Shown piece after piece: positions 56,460 through 64,000 of a stretch of DNA of 64,000 nucleotides. The position numbers and the translations under genes were made by a program. The stretch comes from Onthophagus taurus. Its lineage: Eukaryota; Arthropoda; Insecta; Coleoptera; Scarabaeidae. Positions within the stretch are counted from its first letter, which is position 1; each line of letters begins with the position of its first letter. The stretch covers positions 14,880,001 through 14,944,000 of the forward strand of contig NC_091976.1 of the NCBI RefSeq assembly GCF_036711975.1, given 5' to 3'. The notes under the pieces are model-generated. The model was given only the letters and a program-made list of their open reading frames with translations. It had not been told where the DNA came from and ran no database searches.

Positions 56460-57960
56460 TAAAAAGCCAGAACTGATCGAGACACAAAGTAGTGGTAGTG
56501 AAAAATCGGAAATGGAAGTGAGTAGCGATGAAGTTAATACAGAAAGTGGTAATGCGACAGAAAGTGATGAGAGTGATAGTTATTTCTTAGGAAAAGATAA
56601 TGTAACCCTGTGGTAAAGAAGGCTCCAGTAACCATACTCGTGCCAAGAACTTGGTGACTAATTTACCTGGTGGAAAACAAGCTGGAACAGAGAAAACTCC
56701 CATTATTAGATATTATAGATTGCATAGTAGTCTTTACCTACCTGAAAATACAGAGCAAAACTGCAAATAACATAAAATTGCAAACTTATGAAAAACAAAT
56801 AGACAGTCTTCTCTATCTATGTGGTGTGTTCAGATCCGCTCATTTATCACTGGATGACTTATAGAGTACTAAGTATGGACCTCTTATGTTTCATTTAACG
56901 ATGTCTAAAAGACGTTTCGTATACCTTTTGGCTAATTTAAGATTTGACAATAAAATTGAAAGGGATCCCACCAATAAATAGTAGCGATTTCAAATTTTTG
57001 GACTTCTTTCGTTGAAAATTTTAAGAAATACTACAGGATAAGTGAGTCTGCAATTTTAGATGAAATGTTGATACCATTTAGAGGAAGGTGTAGTTTTATA
57101 CAATACCTCCCAAAGAAACCAACTAAATACGGTATAAAAGTTTTTGGTATCTGTTGTGCTCATACCTTCTATTTCTTAGGAAGAAAAGTATATGCCAGAG
57201 GAAGGCAATAGAGTTGTAAAGGATCTGGCCCACAAAGTTGTTATGGAAATCACGAAACCAATACATAATACAGGTAGAAATTTTACCACCATCAGAAGTG
57301 TACCTGATAACTGATACATTTCTATTCCTCTAGGACAAAGTCTTCTTGAAAAAAAAATCACCTTTCTAGGAACATTAAAAAATAATAGAAGAGTAATACC
57401 TATTGATTTTTTACCCAGTAAACGTCGTCCTGTGCACTCAACTACAGAGGGATTTAGTCCACAATCAAAACTGCTTTCTTACATCCCCAAAATAAATAAA
57501 AGCGTGGTTCTTTTCAGTACATTTTATGACCGAGCAACGACTATAAATACAGAAACAAAAAAAAAACAGAAGAAATATTATTCTATAATAGTACCAAAGG
57601 AGGAATTCATACAGTGGACAAGTCATGCAGTGCATATTCAGTGCAAAGAGCAACAAGGAGGTGGTCAATGCCATATTCTAAATATAAGTACTGTAAATCC
57701 ATTAGTATTGTACAACAGCACGAATCCAGACGTAATTTAAGATAAAAAACATGGCAGACGACATTTTATAAGAACTGTAGCTTTTATTCTCCTTGAACTA
57801 CACATGTAAAGAAGAAGTATAATACAAACATTACAGGAACCAGTGAAATACAATTTGAAACGTTGTGGCATTGAAACACCTAGTAGGTCTGCTGGAGCTG
57901 ATTTTTCTAGAAAAATTTGAATAACTCGAGAATGGTTGAATCGAATTGCAAAAAGTGAAG
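56460..57960 (+). pseudogene. piggyBac transposase pseudogene
   Basis: An acidic N-terminus (SSGSEKSEMEVSSDEVNTES) at 56475-56580. Then GVFRSAHLSLDDL followed by GPLMFHLTMSKRRFVYLLAN and LRFDNKIERDPTN (about 56820-56980). Then LDEMLIPFRGRCSF and PKKPTKYGIKVFGI (first catalytic Asp, about 57055-57160). Then HNTGRNFTTIRSVPD, where the second catalytic Asp is lost (TIDN-type motif degenerate), and KKITFLGTLKNNRRVIP. A C-terminal LQEPVKYNLKRCGIETPSRS lies at about 57835-57890. Many stops and shifts. More decayed than the copy at 33 kb. Confidence 0.85.
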
Positions 57961-58058
57961 TTCCAGTATAACCGGAAGTGCTAAAAATCTGAAAATATTT
58001 TAGTCGAAGAGAGCGCAATTGATAATACTTAGCTGAGACACCCTGTATGTTTGTCCTC

Positions 58059-59051
58059 TGAAGGTTAAATGATGAGTTAGCTCACTGATTTCTAAAATAT
58101 GACGGCAAAATGATTTCTAAAATATGTCCCACCCGCTGACGAATGGGACATGGCACTTATCTGTCCCATCCACAAAAGGGCTCAAAACTAGTATGCTCGA
58201 ATTACTGAGGAATATCCTTCCTAAAAGTAACCTACAAAGTGCTGGCCAAAATGTTAGCAAGGAGGACAGAAAGGGACGATCAAATATCGATTCCATTTTT
58301 CCGATTACATGCATCTTGGAAACCCACGTATTCACAGATTACAACAGTGTAAAAACCCATACTTGCATCAGACGATGGAAATCTTGAGTGAAATGGAAGC
58401 TACATGAAATATTGCCAGTATGACAATGAAAATTGAACTACAAATAAAATACACCCACTAAACTAATAATGAAATTTAATTGATGAAAGTAACTCAAATG
58501 TAATTTGTTATCCATATAATTATTTACATCACAATTTAAAGATTAGCTGATTCGAAAGAGAACATCTCCGATATTTGTTTAATTAAATTACTGAGAAATC
58601 CTAAGACGTGATTATTTTCAATACAAAAAATATTTATTATATGTTATATATATACATAGCCAATTTCAAATTTTTTTAAATGAATCTATCCCAAGAACCT
58701 ACTCATTATCATTAATGAAAATATCAATTTTTAACCTAACATATTTATTAATCACTTATTATTGCAAAGTTCTGATAATGAAAATTTGGGTAATAAAATT
58801 ATATTGTTTACTTTAATATTATTATGTTTCATGCATAATTAAGAAACTTTTCCAGAAATTTGCAAGTAAATATTAATTTATTAGTACTTAGAACACAGTA
58901 TATTTATGGTACATAATAACCTACTGTCCTACACAGTAATAAAAATATAAACGACAGAAAAAATCTGAATCTAATAACAAACACCTTAACACTAAATAAT
59001 TATTAAGTCAGTAAATATCTTGAACTTAACAAGATACATTTATTTTCTTAC
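58059..59051. other. AT-rich, no gene
   Basis: The sequence after the piggyBac terminus has no recognisable coding frame except the small unrecognised plus frame 58124-58387. From 58400 it is very AT-rich. The last ~50 bases on the minus strand would be intron if the exon call at 59052 is right. Confidence 0.4.
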
Positions 59052-60302
59052 CTCCGTTAGAATTAAAATCATCCCCACTTTCGGAATATGCTCGTTTTCT
59101 TTTCATACTTTCTTCTTCTTCAGCTTTTTCTGAAGCACTTTCCTCCAAAATATTTAATAAATCCTCATTGGTCATTATTGGAGCATTCTTCAATTGAGTA
59201 TCTTCATTATGTTCATCAGTTTCTTGTTCCAATTCATCGTCATTTTCTTCATCTTCTTCATCATCAACATTTTTTTCTTATTCAACACTTTCTTTTTTTT
59301 CTTTAGTCTGTTCTGTTGATCCAACTGAATCATCTTTACTTGACTCATCATTTACCCAAACAACGGTCTCACCAAGATTTTTTAAATCATCAAAAGTAAC
59401 CACCTCCATTTCATTCAATTCATGATCACCTTTTAAATAAGAAATATTTCATCTAAATCAGAATTTTCCGCCAAAGTTGATATACCTTTTTTGTGATTCT
59501 TGATTTTTTTCTAAAGAATCTGGTTCGTTTTGAGATTCATCAACAGTTTTTGAAAATTCTTCATTTTTACTATTTTCTGTTGATAATGATTCAATTTGTT
59601 CGTCTTCTGTTGATAATTTTCTTTTAGAAGTTTCTGCTGGTATGTTTTCTTCAATACCACAATCATTATTGGAAAAATCTTCATTATCTTGAAGTGGAGA
59701 TTGATTTCTTAAAGAATTTGAATTTTTTTCATGCAGTTCCTTTTCAAAATCAACTTCCTCTGAACATTCTATTTGAATGGGAGATTGATTACTCTTAATA
59801 TTATCATCTCTTTCGTTATTTTTTTCTTCAGAATTAATTTCTATTGGAATTTGTTCTTGAAGTTGAGATTGTATACTCGAAGAATTATTACCTTCTTCAT
59901 TAGAATCATTTTGGTGTTCATCACTTGATTCTTCACCACCAACTTCAACTGTTAAGGTACTAATAGCTGGAATAGTTTCAATGACTTCATCATTCTGTTT
60001 TAGATTTTCTTCACCATGAAAACTTATTTCAACCTTACTACTATAAATTTAATTATTTCCATCATTACCTAATCTAAACGATTCTAATTCATCTTGTTCA
60101 TTTTCATTAATTTTATCTTCCTCATTAAAATCATCTTTTCTATTTTTATTTATGTCATCACTCAGAAGATTTATTTCAACATCAGTCTCCTCCTCTTCTT
60201 CAACGCTAGTTTTAAGTTGCAGTTTTTTCTTATTCGGATTGATTTTAAATTTAAATACTTTTTTGTCACTGCTTGAAGATGTTTGACTATTCAGAAAAAC
60301 TG
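59052..60302 (-). pseudogene. Long acidic coding exon with splice-like ends, disrupted
   Basis: About 415 codons on the minus strand stay in one frame except where noted and encode a Glu/Asp/Ser/Asn-rich, low-hydrophobicity protein. Typical stretches are KKKLQLKTSVEEEEETDVEI, TSKRKLSTEDEQIESLS and ESMKRKRAYSESGDDFNS. The start follows a TTATCTGTCAG acceptor-like sequence (60303-60304) and the end is CGGAG|GTAAGA, a strong donor (59051). Lesions: TAA at about 60052 and about 59279, plus a pair of compensating one-base shifts between about 59480 and 59440 with TGA codons in the skipped frame. This could be a host pseudogene or a real exon with assembly errors in homopolymers (an A6 run lies at one shift). 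It has nuclear-protein-like composition. No named domain was recognised. Confidence 0.5.
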
Positions 60303-60780
60303 CTGACAGATAATGTAATACTGTAATACTTGTTATGAAAACTTCGCATAAAAAATAACTGTTTTACCCAGTAATCGACTAGTTATTACTAATTATGAAA
60401 TAAAAAAATGTCTTCTGACGCTTCTAGCCTATATTTCTTTGTGGGGTCAAATTGATTCTTCGTCTTTCTATGTAGCATACCCACCATTACATCCTAATTG
60501 ATCCAGTTTAGCCAATTTAGTATTTCACTAATCACTGTAAACTATTTTTTTATTAAATATAAATAGATTATAAACTGCTTAAGATATTTGATTCATCTGC
60601 TTTAAATTAAATTAAACAAAATTAAGTTGGAATAAATATTATTAACTTCACCAGTCAGCATACTCTACATGAAATAACAAACTCTACATTACTAAATTTA
60701 GAATTTAAAATGAAACTGTTTGGTTTGATGTGAATGAAATAATTAATACCATTTGTTTGTAAAAGCAAAACGTCACAACG
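60303..60780. other. AT-rich, possible intron
   Basis: No coding frame. If the acidic exon is real, this is the upstream intron on the minus strand. Confidence 0.3.
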
Positions 60781-61680
60781 AGAGTCGATTTTTCAACAGT
60801 AGATGAAACGTGATTTCTTGATTTCGGTGGTTATTTGTAAATGACGTTGGGGAATTGAACACTAGCGCCGGTTATTATTCGTTCAGTTAAAAACTAAGAT
60901 GAATTGAAATAACGGGCAGCCAGCAACACGCTGCACGTTCACACAAACTGCAGCAATGTGTTGTTTGGCGGACTGCCGCGCCGATTTTGCCCCAACGGCA
61001 ATATTTAACGCGAAAATATTGATACAGAGCGCGGAAATTTTGGGGAGGGTCACGCAATTTACGCCGATTTGCTCATTTAACGGTTCGAAACCGAACCGAA
61101 ACGAATCGTTATTGAATCATCCGAGTCATATGTTTTTGGGGGTTTATTATAACGACTATTCAGCAAAAGTCAATCGCCAAACACTCGTTAAGTTTAACTT
61201 TACTAATTTCTTTTTTTTTAATCACTCAATCTTCGGGCTATCATCACCATAACATACACCACAATAATCCCAAAACTCGTCGATCAAACCGAGAATTACT
61301 CATTACCCATTCCATATTCGATGATTCTGAGTTTCGTGCACCAGTTGGATTTGATAGAACAAGATGGGAAATCAACTAGAGCGAGACAGAGTGGTTTCTG
61401 TGTAAAGGCAGCACATGCACACGTGGAGAGTGAGGGTTTGGGACGCGAAGTCTGCACGAATTAGGCCTCCTCCCTGCCCCCCAAGTCGGATGTCAAAGGG
61501 GCGAGCCCCAATTAGCGGTATTAATTAGCAAACACTCGAAATTCTCGTAAGCGGGGGGACCCCACCGGCTACGACGATGGGGTTTCGCTCCGACAGATGG
61601 TGCACCTCGACCTTCTCCACTCATTTCAAGCTCTCGTTTCTCTCTGTACTAAACGCGCTTTTCATAAAGGTAATTTTGTA
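60781..61680. other. CpG-rich unique island
   Basis: Clear rise in GC and CpG, with GGGGACCCCACCGGCTACGA near 61555 and CGAAACCGAACCGAAACGAA near 61085. It lies upstream of the minus-strand acidic exon, so could hold its promoter region. No TATA/initiator could be assigned. The plus frame 60956-61252 is unsupported. Confidence 0.4.
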
Positions 61681-62469
61681 ATTTGCCTATGGCACCCCAG
61701 CATCTCTCTTTTTTAATGCCGTGTAAAACGAAAGTGGTTTATGGTTAGGGGAATAAATCAAACGAAGCGAGAAGATTGTGAAAATTGGCATATTACATAC
61801 CTGAAAATTTTAAAAAGCTATTTGGATAAAAGAAAAAAAGTAAGATATTATGAATATAGAGTTTTTGTTCTTAATAAAGGCGCGAAGCGGCTTTTAAGTA
61901 TGAGAAACACTACAATAGTAAGCAATTTTCAGTGAAATCCTATAATCCTTCTGCCATAGCTTCTAACAATTTTTTTTGAGTTTTAATAATTTTCTATATT
62001 TTTCAAAAACAAACATGTACCCAACTTGTAAATGATAAAATGATTTAGAACGAAAAGACGAAATGAGAAACTACTCCAAGAACATGTTGTGTTTAACTAC
62101 AGAGATGTTGTTCTGTCTGAAGTATTCCAAGACGTTGTTGGAAATCGATGACAAGATATTGGTGAAATTTTAGAATACATGAATTGCTTTCGTTTCTTCG
62201 GTGTCACTTCCTACTAAATGGATTTCGTCGTCTCTATTAGTTGCAAAACATTCAATTTATTGGACAATTCTATGAAAGCTAATAGAAAACAAGTCTTTTA
62301 CCTTACTAACATTTACATCATAATTTGTTATTACAGCTATTAAGCATGCTACATGAAGAAATGATGCGAAATATAATCCCTACGAGATTGTGTTCATCTT
62401 AATAACTTTATCCAAATCATTTCCCTAAACAGCCAGTGTATTCACCAAAAGCATTAATAAGATGTGCAA
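61681..62469. other. No gene recognised
   Basis: AT-rich. The short plus frame 61741-61935 has no motif. Confidence 0.4.
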
Positions 62470-62591
62470 ATGTTCCGAAAGGTTAGGTGGTAGAGCAGTC
62501 TCCGGACTGAACCTCGCCTGTATAGCAAATCATGTTAATTGTATTGTATTATTGTTATATGCAAAATAAAGGCCTTTATTATTATTATTAT
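62470..62591 (+). mobile_element. 3' tail of a non-LTR retrotransposon
   Basis: A short 5'-truncated segment ends AATAAAGGCCTTTATTATTATTATTATG. A 3' end formed by AATAAAGGCCTTTATT followed by an (ATT)n microsatellite is common in insect LINEs. No ORF remains. Confidence 0.55.
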
Positions 62592-62803
62592 GTACCATCA
62601 CTGGACTCGGCTTGTATGTTTTTGGTAGAAGGTGCTTTTCCTCTCATATTTTTAGAAGCTAATGGGTAAAGATATATGGTTTCAGCAAGCTGTTGGCCAC
62701 TTGGTTTTAGATTTGGAGATGTTCTATCACTTCTTTGATACTCAGATATCAATTTTTGCTCTGCATCTTCAGAGAAAGTGTTTAACTTTGAGACCTTTTT
62801 TAA
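62592..62803 (-). pseudogene. Unrecognised coding-like fragment cut by the LINE tail
   Basis: About 70 open minus-strand codons (KVSKLNTFSEDAEQKLISEY, QRSDRTSPNLKPSGQQLAET, then YPLASKNMRGKAPSTKN) follow a CACTTACAG acceptor-like sequence at about 62804-62812. They end exactly where the LINE tail starts. The composition looks coding but I do not recognise a family. It could be a host exon or a piece of another element. Confidence 0.3.
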
Positions 62804-63289
62804 AATCTGTAAGTGTATGTATAGGTGCGCAATAAATGGAGAGGTGGTTTAGCAACTAAAATCTGAGTTGGGTTGTATTGGATTACCAATTTGTTAAAGC
62901 TTTGACAATTGAGAATGATAGCTGATTGATTCTCGAAAAAGTTATATGTTGCTCAGGGGACCATTTAACATTTTTAATTTATGTGTTGTATCTCCTTTGA
63001 CAGAAATTGTTTTGATGCTGTCCTAAGTTGGATATTACAAATTCAACATGTAGATGATTACCTAGGTACAGACATAATCTGTAGATGACTGTGCTATATA
63101 CTACCAGGAGCAATCTTGAATTTTTAGGAGGTTTTTCTTACATACCTTGAATCCTTTCTTAATCAGCTACCAAGACAATTATTTTTTGGTTTATTGCTAT
63201 ACTAGTGTAAGTGTCAGCAATAATGATGAAATTGTGTCTGAATTTTTGGTATGTATTGCACTAAGAATGATATTGGTATTGGATATGAA

Positions 63290-63430
63290 ACTATTGTTGG
63301 AAACTACCAGTTGACCTGGTCTATCTGTATTGCAGAGAGACTGCAGCTCTGTCTTTATGACATCTTTCCACATACGTTCAATCTAGTTATTAAACATTCT
63401 ACTTTTTCGGCATTTTGGAATGTTAGTAAA
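63290..63430 (-). pseudogene. Possible integrase-like (RIERMWxDV) fragment
   Basis: The minus strand reads KCRKSRMFNN-stop-IERMWKDV followed by LQSL. N-x-x-IERxWxDV is the hallmark near the catalytic Glu of a group of animal DDE/integrase-core ORFs. It is very short and weak. Confidence 0.2.
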
Positions 63431-64000
63431 ATACATTCTAGACTTATTGTTATCATAACAACTTCGCTAAATATTTCAAATAGTATTGCAAACGTAAAAT
63501 TGTTTTATACTTGGATACTTTCAACGGTTCCATTCAATTGTTCGCCATAACTCTCAATTCCCTATAAATATTGCCAAATATTATGTACTCACATTGGATC
63601 ACGCATAATTACATTTGAATAACCAACAGTAAGGCGAGTTGATGAGATTAAAAATTTGCGAGTGTGATTTGGAAGCAAACGTGCAGTTAATCTGACCATT
63701 TCTGCTTTTTCTACGCTTTGTCATTCGGAATATTTGTGATTTCTCTAATATGCTATGATACTCTTTCAAGATTTTGTAAGAATTAAATATAAGGAAAGTT
63801 CTTTAAGTACTCACATTTTCTTAACATTATAAATAACATCCTTCAAGTGGTGTCTGCTGCAGTGACAAACAAAAATTTGATTTGATGTCGTTGGAAAAGG
63901 GAAATCGTAGTATGACAGTGTCCTCTGTGGATGATCATTATTCTAGTTGGATTTCGTCTCAAGAGAAACGATCAGAGTTCATCATCATTCAAGTTTCAAA
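63431..64000. other. No gene recognised
   Basis: AT-rich. No motif or repeat end identified up to the window edge. Confidence 0.35.

Larger units (their letters stand above)
51762..58054 (+). mobile_element. piggyBac element, both ends present, containing a multi-level nest
   Basis: TTAA at 51758-51761 followed by CCTTCGGAG, and CTCTGAAGG followed by TTAA at 58055-58058. The reversed right end CCTTCAGAG matches the left with one mismatch. Internal GTGCATACATGGGGTCA near 51771 and TGACCCCAGTGTGCATAC near 51950 are subterminal motifs. The transposase pseudogene begins near 56460, after the inserted pogo-like element. Confidence 0.8.

Noticed and set aside
58035..58054. GAGACACCCTGTATG as the end of a TACAGGGTGTCTC-type element
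   Set aside because: No partner end was located. It lies only about 20 bp from the piggyBac terminus and may be part of it.

Overview
The window is animal nuclear DNA, most likely from an insect. It has AT-rich intergenic sequence, a 57-bp spliceosomal intron, a TATA/initiator promoter, and a dense set of transposons typical of arthropods (BEL/Pao, piggyBac, mariner, hAT, pogo/Tigger, Mutator-like, Foldback-like and several non-LTR families). I cannot name the order or species. There is no sign of bacterial or plasmid organisation.

Layout: (1) 0.4-8.8 kb: three degraded non-LTR elements. One is split at a TA by a mariner-like element. A short hairpin element follows. (2) 9-10.7 kb: CpG-rich unique sequence. 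(3) 10.7-17.1 kb: pogo/Tigger-type ends enclosing a striking array of ~127-bp palindromic units, itself broken by a Mutator-like element (9-bp target duplication) and a hAT element. (4) 18.9-21 kb: remains of another non-LTR element. (5) 22,937-28,767: a complete BEL/Pao retrotransposon with 206-bp LTRs differing at one base, a 5-bp target duplication and one open 1703-residue polyprotein. (6) 29.7-39.4 kb: piggyBac remnants, a non-LTR 3' half, a ~190-bp satellite, a nearly intact hAT element and a 1200-bp Foldback-like element, largely nested in one another. (7) 40,889-41,182: the one convincing host gene, a two-exon gene for a 78-residue secreted cationic peptide on the minus strand. (8) 42-49.8 kb: two non-LTR elements, one split by a TA-flanked MITE, and a mariner element nested in an older TIR element. 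(9) 51.76-58.06 kb: a nest at least four levels deep, with piggyBac containing pogo/jerky, which contains hAT, which contains a 351-bp insert and an RTE-like fragment. (10) 59-60.3 kb: a long acidic coding exon with splice-like ends but internal stops. (11) 60.8-64 kb: CpG-rich island, LINE 3' tail and unresolved fragments.

Almost all coding capacity is selfish DNA in different stages of decay. Only the BEL polyprotein is open end to end. Host sequence seems to survive as CpG-rich islands, the small secreted-peptide gene and the acidic exon. The findings most worth following up are that peptide gene, a hammerhead-ribozyme-like hairpin that recurs five times with compensated helices, the palindromic array, and the multi-level nests that give a relative insertion chronology.
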